Assembly (NCBI GenBank): GCA_002718655.1
Contig: PBFM01000052.1
Span: 1-51,123, forward strand
Source of the DNA: Fidelibacterota bacterium
GTDB taxonomy: Bacteria; Fidelibacterota; Marinisomatia; Marinisomatales; UBA1611
DNA: 51,123 nt
Reading direction: 5' to 3'
This document shows positions 11,186 to 21,067 of this stretch, piece after piece. Position numbers and translations under genes: made by a program. The notes below the pieces were generated by a model that saw only the letters and a program-made list of their open reading frames with translations, did no database searches and was not told the DNA's origin. The number at the start of each line of letters is the position of its first letter. The first letter of the stretch is position 1.

Positions 11186-11330
11186 TTTTACAATTGCTTT
11201 AATTCCAATGTCAATAATCTCTTAATTGTTTAAATTTACTTAATTTTTGTTCTATTAAAACAACCATTGATTATATATTTTTTGCATATATAAAATTTGA
11301 AAAGATATATATGAGTGGTATCTTTACAAT

Positions 11331-12014
11331 ATGAAGAAAATTGAACTACTAAGATCTGTAGCGCTTTTTTGGGATTTGAAGGAAACAGAGTTGGGCTACA
11401 TTGCTGATAAAATGGTAACCCGTCTATATGAAAATGGTAATTATATTTTCATGGAGGATTCAGATGGCGAACAATGTTTTTTTGTTCTTGAAGGTAGTGT
11501 GAAAGTTACAAGACTAAGTAAAGATGGTAGAGAGGTAATACTTGCAATGCTTAATGAGGGTGATTTTTTTGGTGAAATGTCTCTACTAGATGGAGAATCA
11601 CGGTCCGCAAATGTCATAGCTTTGGAAAAGACTCAAGTCCTGACACTAGACAGAGAAGATTTTTTAATCGTATTACATAATTATCCTCAGATTGCTATTC
11701 AATTATTAAAAGAAATGGCTGGACGCATTAGAAAGAGTGATAGACAAATAACCAGCTTATCGTTAAGTGATGCAGAAAAGCGAATTGCTCTTTGCATCAT
11801 AAGATTTGCAGATGAACAAGGGAAAATCAAAAATGGACAGGTAAGCATTCCTAAAATTCCCATTCAGCAAGATATTGCTAATATGGCAGGTACATCTAGA
11901 GAGACTGTCTCTAGGGCGTTAAGCATCTTGGAAAAAGAAAATTTTATTGAACGAGAAGGTAAAGAACTAATAATTCTTGACTACAAGAGTTTCATCAAGG
12001 AGTTTGATTCTTAA
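11331..12014 (+). CDS. Crp/Fnr family transcriptional regulator
   Basis: cNMP-binding fold 'GEMSLLDGESRSANVIALE' plus HTH 'QQDIANMAGTSRETVSRALSILEKENFIE'. Confidence 0.93.
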   Translation: MKKIELLRSVALFWDLKETELGYIADKMVTRLYENGNYIFMEDSDGEQCFFVLEGSVKVTRLSKDGREVILAMLNEGDFFGEMSLLDGESRSANVIALEKTQVLTLDREDFLIVLHNYPQIAIQLLKEMAGRIRKSDRQITSLSLSDAEKRIALCIIRFADEQGKIKNGQVSIPKIPIQQDIANMAGTSRETVSRALSILEKENFIEREGKELIILDYKSFIKEFDS

Positions 12015-12962
12015 ATGATTCATTCCCTTATCCAGGGTGTTATCAATAATGACCATGGATCGATATCAAAGGCAATTACTATCATAGAGAATGATGAATC
12101 CAATTCAAAATCACTGTTAGATTCACTATACCCCGCATCAATTAGAACAAAAAGAATAGGTATTACAGGTCCTCCTGGTGCCGGTAAAAGTACTATCACA
12201 AATGCAATCATTGAACGCATTATACAAAAGAATGAATCCGTTGGAGTTATAGCCGTCGATCCTACGAGTCCATTTACAGGAGGTTCATTATTAGGTGATA
12301 GAGTAAGAATGAATAAATACCCTTGGGATGATAGAGTTTATGTTCGTAGCATGGCAAGCAATGGTGACTTAGGAGGTATTGCAAGAAAAACGCAAGATGT
12401 AGGGGACATATTATCTGCTAGTGGAAAAGACTATGTGATATATGAAACTGTAGGTGTTGGGCAAAACGAACATGATATAGCGAAGGCTGCTGATGTTTGT
12501 ATTGTGGTTCTAGTACCAGAATCAGGAGATGAGGTTCAGATGATGAAAGCCGGATTGATTGAAATTGCAGATATTTTTGTGATAAATAAATCTGACCGGG
12601 ACGGTGCAAAAAGATTATCTACGATGCTAAAAAATATTTTGCATTTTTTCCCTTCTAATCAAAAACTTGAACCACCAATATTTAATACAATTGGAACCCA
12701 AAAAGAAGGAATTCGTGAATTGTTTTCAGGTATCGAATCTCATATTGGTAAAATGTCTCAAGAAGGATACTTAGATAGAAAACGATTGGAGAGATTTAGA
12801 CAGCGCGTTGCTATCCTAGTAAGAGAAGAATTAGAAAAATCATTTTGGTCATCTGAAAAAATTAATCTCCTAAAAAGCCTAACCAAAAAAATAAATCAAA
12901 TTTCTAAAGTGCCACATTCAATGGCAAAAAAATTATTGGATGATTCCAAGAATGGGGAATGA
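12015..12962 (+). CDS. meaB: MeaB/ArgK family methylmalonyl-CoA mutase-associated GTPase
   Basis: 'GITGPPGAGKSTITNAI', 'VAVDPTSPFTGGSLLGDRVRM', 'YETVGVGQNE'. Confidence 0.94.
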   Translation: MIHSLIQGVINNDHGSISKAITIIENDESNSKSLLDSLYPASIRTKRIGITGPPGAGKSTITNAIIERIIQKNESVGVIAVDPTSPFTGGSLLGDRVRMNKYPWDDRVYVRSMASNGDLGGIARKTQDVGDILSASGKDYVIYETVGVGQNEHDIAKAADVCIVVLVPESGDEVQMMKAGLIEIADIFVINKSDRDGAKRLSTMLKNILHFFPSNQKLEPPIFNTIGTQKEGIRELFSGIESHIGKMSQEGYLDRKRLERFRQRVAILVREELEKSFWSSEKINLLKSLTKKINQISKVPHSMAKKLLDDSKNGE

Positions 12963-13683
12963 TGATGCATCGGAAATGGGTTTTTTAGACCATCTTGAGG
13001 AACTTAGATGGAGGCTAGTTAGATCTCTGGTCGCAATAATAATTTTCTCGATTTTATCTTTTGGATATATTGATAAAATTTTAGTATTTCTACTATTTCC
13101 TACAACAAAAACTAGTAATCCAATAGTTTTACAATCTTTGCAGGTTCAAAGTATGTTTTTGATAAAATGGTTCATATCATTTATTTCTGGATTTATAATT
13201 TCATTACCATATTTAATGTACCAGTTATGGAGTTTTGTTGCACCCGGCTTAAAAGTTAATGAAAAGCAATTTGCTTTGCCTTTTGTTTTCTTTGCTTTCA
13301 CATCTTTTGTTTCTGGTATAATATTCGGTTATTTAGTTTTGATTCCATTCTCCTTAGAGTTTTTTAGTGGGATAGCTGCTCCTCATGTTGAAAATAATTT
13401 TTCGATTCAATATTATTTCAGTTTTTTAACTTGGTTGTTGATGGGTTCAGGACTGATATTTCAACTTCCCGTTGTTTCGCTTTTATTATCCGCAATTGGT
13501 GTTTTGACGCCTGCATTTATGAGGCATTATAGAAAACATTCTTTAGTGGTTATTATGATTTTATCATCATTTATTACCCCACCTGATCCAATATCTATGT
13601 TGATAATGTCAATACCATTAGTCTTGTTATATGAAATTAGCATAGGTGTTTCTTGGTTAGTAAATAAGAGAAAAGCTAATTGA
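12940..13683 (+). CDS. tatC: Sec-independent protein translocase TatC
   Basis: 'GFLDHLEELRWRLVRSL', 'YQLWSFVAPGL', 'SSFITPPDPISML', multi-TM. Confidence 0.95.
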   Translation: MIPRMGNDDASEMGFLDHLEELRWRLVRSLVAIIIFSILSFGYIDKILVFLLFPTTKTSNPIVLQSLQVQSMFLIKWFISFISGFIISLPYLMYQLWSFVAPGLKVNEKQFALPFVFFAFTSFVSGIIFGYLVLIPFSLEFFSGIAAPHVENNFSIQYYFSFLTWLLMGSGLIFQLPVVSLLLSAIGVLTPAFMRHYRKHSLVVIMILSSFITPPDPISMLIMSIPLVLLYEISIGVSWLVNKRKAN

Positions 13684-13717
13684 ATATCATAAAGTTATAA
13701 GAGTATTTTTTATTACT

Positions 13718-14707
13718 ATGCATCAAGATTTAATTACATTAAAAAAAATTTGTAAGCCAATAGAGAACGACTTAAAAGAATTCCAATTAGAGTTTGATAA
13801 TGCTCTGAGTTCAGAGGTACGTCTAATTAATTCAATCTCAAAATATATCATCAAGAACAGAGGCAAGAATATTCGTCCTATTCTCACTATACTATCCTCA
13901 AGACTTTGTGGAGAACCTACCCCAAACAGCTATCGAGCAGCAGCAATGATGGAATTATTACACATTGCAACTTTAATTCATGATGATGTGGTTGACGATG
14001 CTACTTTGAGGAGGGGCAGACCATCGATAAATAAGGTTTGGAAGAATAAGCTATCAGTTTTAATGGGAGATTTTATTTTGAGTAAAGCTTTAATTAATAT
14101 GGTTCGATTAAATGATTTTGATGCATTAAAACAAATATCAACCACAGCAGAAAAATTAAGTGCAGGTGAGATTCTTCAAATTGAAAAAAGTATTACACGA
14201 ACAATGACAGAAAGTATTTATTTTGACATGATTAATCAAAAAACTGCATCATTGATTGCTACAAGCTGCGAGCTAGGTGCGATTACAACATCCAAATTAG
14301 AAGAAGATAGGCAGTCTACTCACTCATTTGGACAATATTTAGGTATGGCATTCCAAATAAAAGATGATTTATTTGATATCTTAGGGAATGAAAGCGATAC
14401 GGGAAAAAATAGTGGAGGAGATGTAAAAAAAAATATGTGGACCCTTCCGCTTATATTTTCAAAAAATAATATGACGCGATCACAGTATCGATTATTAAAT
14501 AAACTTTTAAATAAAAAAAGAAAAGATGGGCATATACTAAAAAAAATATATCATATGGTAGAAGAAACTGGCGGTATTGATTATGCTAAAAATAAGCTTG
14601 ATGATTTTTCAAACAGAGCAATTGATTCTATCTCATCTTATCCTAATTCAGTCATTAAGCAATCTCTGGTTGATCTCGTAGGGTTTAACGTTAATCGAGT
14701 TAAATAA
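13718..14707 (+). CDS. Polyprenyl diphosphate synthase family protein
   Basis: 'LIHDDVVDDATLRRGRPSIN' (first Asp-rich motif), 'GMAFQIKDDLFD' (second). Confidence 0.95.
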   Translation: MHQDLITLKKICKPIENDLKEFQLEFDNALSSEVRLINSISKYIIKNRGKNIRPILTILSSRLCGEPTPNSYRAAAMMELLHIATLIHDDVVDDATLRRGRPSINKVWKNKLSVLMGDFILSKALINMVRLNDFDALKQISTTAEKLSAGEILQIEKSITRTMTESIYFDMINQKTASLIATSCELGAITTSKLEEDRQSTHSFGQYLGMAFQIKDDLFDILGNESDTGKNSGGDVKKNMWTLPLIFSKNNMTRSQYRLLNKLLNKKRKDGHILKKIYHMVEETGGIDYAKNKLDDFSNRAIDSISSYPNSVIKQSLVDLVGFNVNRVK

Positions 14708-14709
14708 AA

Positions 14710-15714
14710 ATGAATGTTGAAAAAATTTTGATTGTCAGGTTTAGTTCGATTGGTGATATAGTATTAGCCACATCTCCGTTAAGAACTATCAGAACATTAT
14801 ACCCTAATGCACAGATATCCTTTTTGACGCTTGAGAAATTTGCTCCATTATTGGAATTTCATCCTGACATTGATTGCTTATTATCAATAAATCATAAAGC
14901 ATCTATGAAATATATATGGGAATACGGGAAGTATATTGTTAAAAATAAATATGATATAATTTATGATTTGCATAATTCAATACGCTCTAACATGATAATT
15001 TCCCAATCAAGAAAAAGTATTATACACCAATTAAAAAAACCAAGGCTTAAACGAGCTTTATTATTTTATCTTCATACCAATTTATTTGAGAAAGGATTTA
15101 ACACTCGATTTATGTACCATCAATACCTTGGAATAAACTTGAATGAAAATAGGACCATACCAGAAACATATTTATCGGTTAGCCAATTTGAAAAACAAAA
15201 AGCTAAGCAAAGATTATTAAGATCAGGAATCATAGATAATTATATAGTAGTCATTCCCGGTGCTGCTTGGCACCAAAAACAATGGGAAGCAAAAAAATAT
15301 GTTAAGACACTAAATGAAATTGGAATGCCAAGTGTTTTAGTTGGGTCGAAAATGGATATAATTTGTGATGAAATCGGTAATAATTTAGATAATGCGATTA
15401 ATATTTCAGGTAAGACAGATATCAGAGAGGCTTTGGCAATCATAGCCAATGCGAAATATGTTTTAGGGAGCGATACAGGTCTTGTTCATGCAGCTGAAGC
15501 TATGAAAAAAAAAGTAACGATCATATTAGGTCCCACATCATCTGAAACCGGAGCAGATGTAATCCATCCTGATTCAAAATTAGTAGAAAAGGATATATGG
15601 TGTAGACCATGCTCCCAAAATGGAAGTTCTCCTTGCTACAGAAAGAAACAGTATTGTATGGATAATATTGAGCCAGAAGATGTACTCAGACAGATGCAGA
15701 TAGAATCGCATTGA
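14710..15714 (+). CDS. Glycosyltransferase family 9 (ADP-heptose:LPS heptosyltransferase-like)
   Basis: 'ILIVRFSSIGDIVLATSPLRTIRTLYPNAQISFLT', 'GSDTGLVHAAEAM', 'ILGPTSSETGA'. Confidence 0.92.
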   Translation: MNVEKILIVRFSSIGDIVLATSPLRTIRTLYPNAQISFLTLEKFAPLLEFHPDIDCLLSINHKASMKYIWEYGKYIVKNKYDIIYDLHNSIRSNMIISQSRKSIIHQLKKPRLKRALLFYLHTNLFEKGFNTRFMYHQYLGINLNENRTIPETYLSVSQFEKQKAKQRLLRSGIIDNYIVVIPGAAWHQKQWEAKKYVKTLNEIGMPSVLVGSKMDIICDEIGNNLDNAINISGKTDIREALAIIANAKYVLGSDTGLVHAAEAMKKKVTIILGPTSSETGADVIHPDSKLVEKDIWCRPCSQNGSSPCYRKKQYCMDNIEPEDVLRQMQIESH

Positions 15715-16997
15715 TGAAATTATTTTTCATTATTTTCTATAATTGCTTTCTTTATCCAGTTCTTTTTTTAATCGCTTTATTTGCGTCACTATTTAATGAG
15801 AAATTAAGAGAATCATTAATCGGGAGATTTCGGTCAAAAAATAAATTAAAAAACTACTTCAATAAAACTAATCCAAATGCAAATATATATTGGTTTCACG
15901 TAGCTAGTCTTGGCGAGTATTACCAAGCGTTACCAATTATGGAAAAGTTGAAGAAAATAGATAATGGTATCGAAAATATTGTAAGTTTTTCTTCACCATC
16001 TGGTTATGATAATTCTTATAGCTCTGCAATTAGTTTAAAGGTTTACATACCTCTAGACTTTTTTTGGAGTGTCTTATTTGCGATCAATATTATAAAACCA
16101 AAAAAAATTATATTTTCTTCATACGATTTGTGGCCCAACTTAGTTTGGGTAGCTGAGCATAAAGGAATTCACTCTAATTTGTTTGCAGCAAGATTTTCTG
16201 AAAAAAATCACGCTTTATGGTACCCTAAGAAATTATTTGCACGTTTAATCCATAGTTCATTGTCCTCAATATATGTGATTGATGAAAATGATTCTTACAA
16301 TTTAAGTAAAATGATTGGAAAAAAATTTTCACCAATTATAAAAGTACTTGGTAATCCACGTTATGATTATGTTCTAGAAAAATCATTATCACTAAATGAT
16401 AAGCACACAATGAATCTTTCAAAAAGAACAAAACGTATTATTATTGGTAGCATACACAAAGAAGAAGAACACATAATTATTCCAGCTTTAACCGAATTAA
16501 TGGATTCTCACAAAGATCTTAAAATTCTTTATGTACCTCATGAGCCAACGACAAATGAAATAACTAGAGTCAAAGCAAAATTCAAAGAGATGAATTATGT
16601 AGGAAGTGTTTTTAGAAAAAAAACTGACATAAGTCTTCCTTCTGAGAGATTGGTTATTTTAGGAATTGTTGGTATTCTTTCAAAATTATATTGGGAGAGT
16701 ATTATTGCCTATGTTGGAGGCGGATTTGGTCGTGGTATTCACAATGTTATGGAGCCTGCAGTCGCAGGCATACCGGTACTCTTTGGGCCAAAGCATAATC
16801 ATGCGCACGAAGCTATAGAGCTAATTAGTAGCGGTGGTGGGTTTTGCGTAAAAAACAAATATGAATTTGTAAATCGAATGGAAAAACTTATCTTAGATGA
16901 AAAATACCTTAGAATATCTGGTCATGCAGCATCACATGTCATTTTTAAAAATCAAGGCTCAGCTGATAAAATTGTTAACGGGATTTTAAATGATTGA
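15714..16997 (+). CDS. waaA: 3-deoxy-D-manno-octulosonic acid (Kdo) transferase
   Basis: 'IYWFHVASLGEYYQALPI', 'GNPRYDYVLE', 'YVGGGFGRGIHNVMEPAVAGIPVLFGPKHNHAHEA'. Confidence 0.9.
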   Translation: MKLFFIIFYNCFLYPVLFLIALFASLFNEKLRESLIGRFRSKNKLKNYFNKTNPNANIYWFHVASLGEYYQALPIMEKLKKIDNGIENIVSFSSPSGYDNSYSSAISLKVYIPLDFFWSVLFAINIIKPKKIIFSSYDLWPNLVWVAEHKGIHSNLFAARFSEKNHALWYPKKLFARLIHSSLSSIYVIDENDSYNLSKMIGKKFSPIIKVLGNPRYDYVLEKSLSLNDKHTMNLSKRTKRIIIGSIHKEEEHIIIPALTELMDSHKDLKILYVPHEPTTNEITRVKAKFKEMNYVGSVFRKKTDISLPSERLVILGIVGILSKLYWESIIAYVGGGFGRGIHNVMEPAVAGIPVLFGPKHNHAHEAIELISSGGGFCVKNKYEFVNRMEKLILDEKYLRISGHAASHVIFKNQGSADKIVNGILND

Positions 16998-18324
16998 AAT
17001 TTCAGGAACAATTCACTTTAAAAAATTCAAATCAAATAAACAAATGTACAGTTTTATTAAAGGAATTAATATTATTTACGGTGAGAGTGGGTCAGGGAAA
17101 AGTCTCCTTTTAGATTTTTTACAAGGGAAGGATATCAAGAAAAAAGATTTAAATTTTCATATTGAAATGGATAAATGCGGTTTGCATACATATCGAGTTT
17201 ATCAAAATCCTGACCATCAAATTATTGCATCTACTATCGGAAATGAAATTACATTTTCTGGAGAATGTATTCAACTTGAGCCCAATGAGCTTAAAAATAT
17301 TTTAGACAATGGTTTAGAATTCTTACCTGAATATATTAATCCTGATATGAATCCAGGCTATTTATCCGGTGGCGAAAAAGAACAACTCAATCTCATAACA
17401 GCTTTGCAATCAAATCGTGAAGTGATTTTAATTGATGATGGTTTATCCTTTCTTTCTGATGAAAATAAGAAAGACTATGTAAATACAATTCGGGAATGTG
17501 CAGAAAAATCAAATGCTATAATCATATGGGCTACTTCTTTAAAAGAAGATCTCGAATATGGTGATGCCAAATGGGAGATGACACTGAATTCATTAAATCA
17601 AATCACAACCTTCATTCCAAGTAAATATGATAACATAATAATACCAAAGGGGTTACTATGCTTAAGTATAGAAGGTTTAGTTTTTAAATATCAAAATTCT
17701 CGCAATATCTTTAATAATTATAGTTTAAAAATATCAAATGTCAGATCGCTTGGATTAGTGGGGGATAATGGTTCTGGAAAAACAACTTTAGCTGGGTTGC
17801 TTTTTTATGACCTTGAACCATCAGATGGGAAAGTAAATGTGAGTGTGGATATAGATTACAAACCTACTATAGGTTATGTAGACCAATTTCCGGAGAACTT
17901 GATTTTACTCAAAACAGTAAATGAATTTTTCATTGATCTTAAGAATAATGAAATTTTTGATGAAGATTTGGATAATACCTTTAAAAAATGCTTAAAAAGA
18001 TTTGGTATACAATGGGAGCAGATTGAAGATAAAAAAGCAATAGACCTTCCTTGGGCATTGTTAAGAATATTCTTGATTGTATTATTTACACATTGTCGTT
18101 TTAAAATTTTAATATTAGACGAACCAACTTTTGGATTAGGATGGAATCAAAAGAAAAAGTTAAGATTATATCTTAGTGAATGTATGAGACACTATCATAT
18201 GATTATTGTTTCACATGATAGAGATTTTATAATCAATACTTGTGACCAAGTTGTAGATTTAGATACTAAGAATTATGAGAAAGTAAATTTTGAATCAGAA
18301 AAAAAAATTAACGTTCAAAGATAG
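16990..18324 (+). CDS. Tandem ABC ATPase (two NBDs, ECF/CbiO-like), no transmembrane domain
   Basis: NBD1 'GESGSGKS', 'YQNPDHQIIASTIGNEITFS', 'LSGGEKEQLNL'; NBD2 'GDNGSGKTTLAGLL', 'ILILDEPTFGLG', 'IIVSHDRDFI'. Confidence 0.85.
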   Translation: MIEISGTIHFKKFKSNKQMYSFIKGINIIYGESGSGKSLLLDFLQGKDIKKKDLNFHIEMDKCGLHTYRVYQNPDHQIIASTIGNEITFSGECIQLEPNELKNILDNGLEFLPEYINPDMNPGYLSGGEKEQLNLITALQSNREVILIDDGLSFLSDENKKDYVNTIRECAEKSNAIIIWATSLKEDLEYGDAKWEMTLNSLNQITTFIPSKYDNIIIPKGLLCLSIEGLVFKYQNSRNIFNNYSLKISNVRSLGLVGDNGSGKTTLAGLLFYDLEPSDGKVNVSVDIDYKPTIGYVDQFPENLILLKTVNEFFIDLKNNEIFDEDLDNTFKKCLKRFGIQWEQIEDKKAIDLPWALLRIFLIVLFTHCRFKILILDEPTFGLGWNQKKKLRLYLSECMRHYHMIIVSHDRDFIINTCDQVVDLDTKNYEKVNFESEKKINVQR

Positions 18325-18883
18325 GATTATAAGTGACCCTACTAGGGTCTTAACACTTGCAAATTTAATTAGTTTATTCAGAGCATTCTCTGCGATTCCT
18401 ATCATCTATTCAATGGCCTATCCTAAATGGAACTGGATTACAGGTATATTAATTCTCATAGCAATACTCTCAGATGCTTTAGATGGTTATTTTGCAAGAA
18501 GAGCACATGCAGTAACTCACTTTGGCAAATGGATCGATCCAGCTGCAGATTTCATTGTTATTATTTCTGTTCTAGTCTATCTAGTTGGTACAAATAGATT
18601 TCCAGAATGGTTCTTTTACTTTTATTTATTTAGGCATTTGGTTATTGCTTCTTTCGCAATTTATTGCATGAACTATGGCTATATGCTTTTACATGCAAAT
18701 TGGTGGGGTAAATGGGCAACAGGCATAACTGCTTTGGGGGTTTTTTTACATATATTTGAATTTACTGCACTGCCTTGGCTGAAAATGACGTCTATATATG
18801 CAGCTTCCATATTACTGCTAATTAGTATGGTACAATATTTAAGTGATTTCATAGAGTCAATTAGAGATAAAAGAAATGATTAA
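18290..18883 (+). CDS. pgsA: CDP-alcohol phosphatidyltransferase family protein (phosphatidylglycerophosphate synthase-like)
   Basis: 'DALDGYFARRAHAVTHFGKWIDPAADF' CDP-OH-P signature; TTG start overlapping the previous gene. Confidence 0.88.
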   Translation: MNQKKKLTFKDRIISDPTRVLTLANLISLFRAFSAIPIIYSMAYPKWNWITGILILIAILSDALDGYFARRAHAVTHFGKWIDPAADFIVIISVLVYLVGTNRFPEWFFYFYLFRHLVIASFAIYCMNYGYMLLHANWWGKWATGITALGVFLHIFEFTALPWLKMTSIYAASILLLISMVQYLSDFIESIRDKRND

Positions 18884-19748
18884 TAATATTTTTAATGCTC
18901 TTAAAACTTCGAGGATTGGTATGAAATCCTTATTAGATAGACTATCAAAAAAAAATATATCTGATAATGAGCTAGAGCAACTTGAGGAGCAGTTATTTCT
19001 ATCTGATATAGGATATGATTTAGTCAATAAAATTATTGACATAGCAAGGACGTATCCAGCAGATGGCTTTAAAGATAAAATTAGAAAAGAATTGCAATCA
19101 CTTCTGCCCAAACTTAATGATGTAAATATAGAAAAATTACCAACGATAAATTTAATTGTAGGTGTCAATGGCTCTGGTAAAACAACTTCTGCAGCAAAAC
19201 TTTCTTACTTTTATAAAAGTTTAGGATATGATGTCACACTTGTCGCTGCAGATACATATAGAGCAGCAGCAGTGGAACAATTAAAGATTTGGAGTGAGAA
19301 AGCCAAAACTAAATTAGTTTATAATAAAAAAACAAAAGATCCAGCCTCAATTGTTTTTGATGGTTTGGAATCTGCAGATGCAAATAAATCTGATTTAGTA
19401 ATAATTGACACTGCTGGTCGTATTCAAACAAATAAAAATCTCATGCAAGAGTTAGACAAAATAAATAGAATAATAGATAAACGGTTTTCACATTTTGATT
19501 TATCTTCATTTATAACTTTAGATTCAACAGTTGGTCAAAACACAATCTCCCAAGCTAAGGAATTCAATGAATATTGTAATCTAGATGGTGCAATATTGAC
19601 AAAACTTGATGGTACTGCTAAGGGGGGGGTTGTTTTTCCCCTATTTAATCAACTAAAAATCCCAGTTAAATTCGTTGGCGTTGGTGAAAAATTAACTGAC
19701 TTTGAAACATTTGACCCAGAAGCTTACATCAATGGTTTATTGGGATAA
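18876..19748 (+). CDS. ftsY: Signal recognition particle receptor FtsY
   Basis: 'GVNGSGKTTSAAKLSYFYKSLGYDVTLVAADTYRAAAVEQLKIW', 'IIDTAGRIQTN', 'TKLDGTAKGGVVFPL'. Confidence 0.96.
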   Translation: MINNIFNALKTSRIGMKSLLDRLSKKNISDNELEQLEEQLFLSDIGYDLVNKIIDIARTYPADGFKDKIRKELQSLLPKLNDVNIEKLPTINLIVGVNGSGKTTSAAKLSYFYKSLGYDVTLVAADTYRAAAVEQLKIWSEKAKTKLVYNKKTKDPASIVFDGLESADANKSDLVIIDTAGRIQTNKNLMQELDKINRIIDKRFSHFDLSSFITLDSTVGQNTISQAKEFNEYCNLDGAILTKLDGTAKGGVVFPLFNQLKIPVKFVGVGEKLTDFETFDPEAYINGLLG

Positions 19749-19768
19749 AATTTGTAGTTTTTATTATT

Positions 19769-21061
19769 ATGGAAAATAAAAAGACAATTAACTTGATAAG
19801 CTTAGGATGTGCAAAAAACCTGGTAGATTCTGAAATATTATTAGGTGGATTAAATAAATCGGGATTAAATATTACAAAGAATATTGAAAAAGCTGATACT
19901 GTAGTCATTAATACTTGTGGTTTCCTTGATATTGCTCGGGAAGAATCAATAGATGTTATATTAAATGCGGCAGAACTGAAAAAAAAAGGCTCATTAAAGG
20001 AACTTGTTGTGATGGGATGCCTATCAGAGAGGTATCCAGACGAATTAGAGAAAGAACTTCCAGAAATTGATAGAATTTTTGGAAGTAACGATCACAATCA
20101 AATCGTTTCTTTCTTAACCGGAAAAGATTTTGCTAAAGATGACCCGCTTTTCTTTCGTTCTCTATTAACACCAAGGCATTATGCGTATCTTAAGATAGCA
20201 GAAGGTTGTGATAATGGATGCTCATTTTGCAGTATACCTCTGATGCGTGGTCTTCAAAAGAGCAGAACTATATCATCCATCATCTCAGAGGCAGAAAATT
20301 TAATTCATAAGGGCACTAAAGAATTACTTATTATCGCACAGGACTCTACATCATATGGGTGGGATTTGAAAAAAAAAGTTTACCTTAGTGACCTGCTTTA
20401 TGAATTGAATAAATTAGATGGCATTGATTGGATAAAAATACACTATGCACACCCTGCACACTTATCTCAACGCATTATAGATGCCATAGCTAAATGTGAT
20501 AAGGTATGTAATTATTTAGATATGCCAATACAACATTCGTCAGATGATATTTTAAAATCGATGAAAAGAGGTCTTGGAAAAGAAGGAATAATAAACCGCA
20601 TATCTAGGTTGCGAAACGCTGTACCCGACATTGCTTTAAGAACTACCCTCATTGTTGGGTATCCAGGTGAAACTGAAGAAAATTTTGAAGAATTAAAAGA
20701 GTTTATCAAAGATACACGTTTTGATAGGTTAGGTGTTTTTACATATTCTGAGGAGGATGGTACCTCCGCAGCAAATTTGAATGATGATATACCTAGGCAA
20801 ATAAAAGATCAGAGGAAAAATGAGATTCTGGAATTGCAGCATGAGATTAGTCTTGAAAATAACGAAGCGTTTGTTGGTGAAACATTAAAAGTAATTGTGG
20901 ATAAATCTGGCGAAAGTATATCAGTTGGCCGTTCTGAATTTGATTCACCAGACATTGACAATATTGTCCATATTAATGGTAAAGTGCAGAAAGGCGAGTT
21001 TTGCAATGTGCAAATAACTGAAGTAAATGAATATGAATTGATTGGTGATGTTGTTCTTTGA
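19769..21061 (+). CDS. rimO: Ribosomal protein S12 methylthiotransferase RimO
   Basis: 'ISLGCAKNLVDSEILLGGL', radical SAM 'EGCDNGCSFCSIPLMRGLQKSR', C-terminal TRAM-like domain. Confidence 0.96.
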   Translation: MENKKTINLISLGCAKNLVDSEILLGGLNKSGLNITKNIEKADTVVINTCGFLDIAREESIDVILNAAELKKKGSLKELVVMGCLSERYPDELEKELPEIDRIFGSNDHNQIVSFLTGKDFAKDDPLFFRSLLTPRHYAYLKIAEGCDNGCSFCSIPLMRGLQKSRTISSIISEAENLIHKGTKELLIIAQDSTSYGWDLKKKVYLSDLLYELNKLDGIDWIKIHYAHPAHLSQRIIDAIAKCDKVCNYLDMPIQHSSDDILKSMKRGLGKEGIINRISRLRNAVPDIALRTTLIVGYPGETEENFEELKEFIKDTRFDRLGVFTYSEEDGTSAANLNDDIPRQIKDQRKNEILELQHEISLENNEAFVGETLKVIVDKSGESISVGRSEFDSPDIDNIVHINGKVQKGEFCNVQITEVNEYELIGDVVL

Positions 21062-21067
21062 TTAAGT

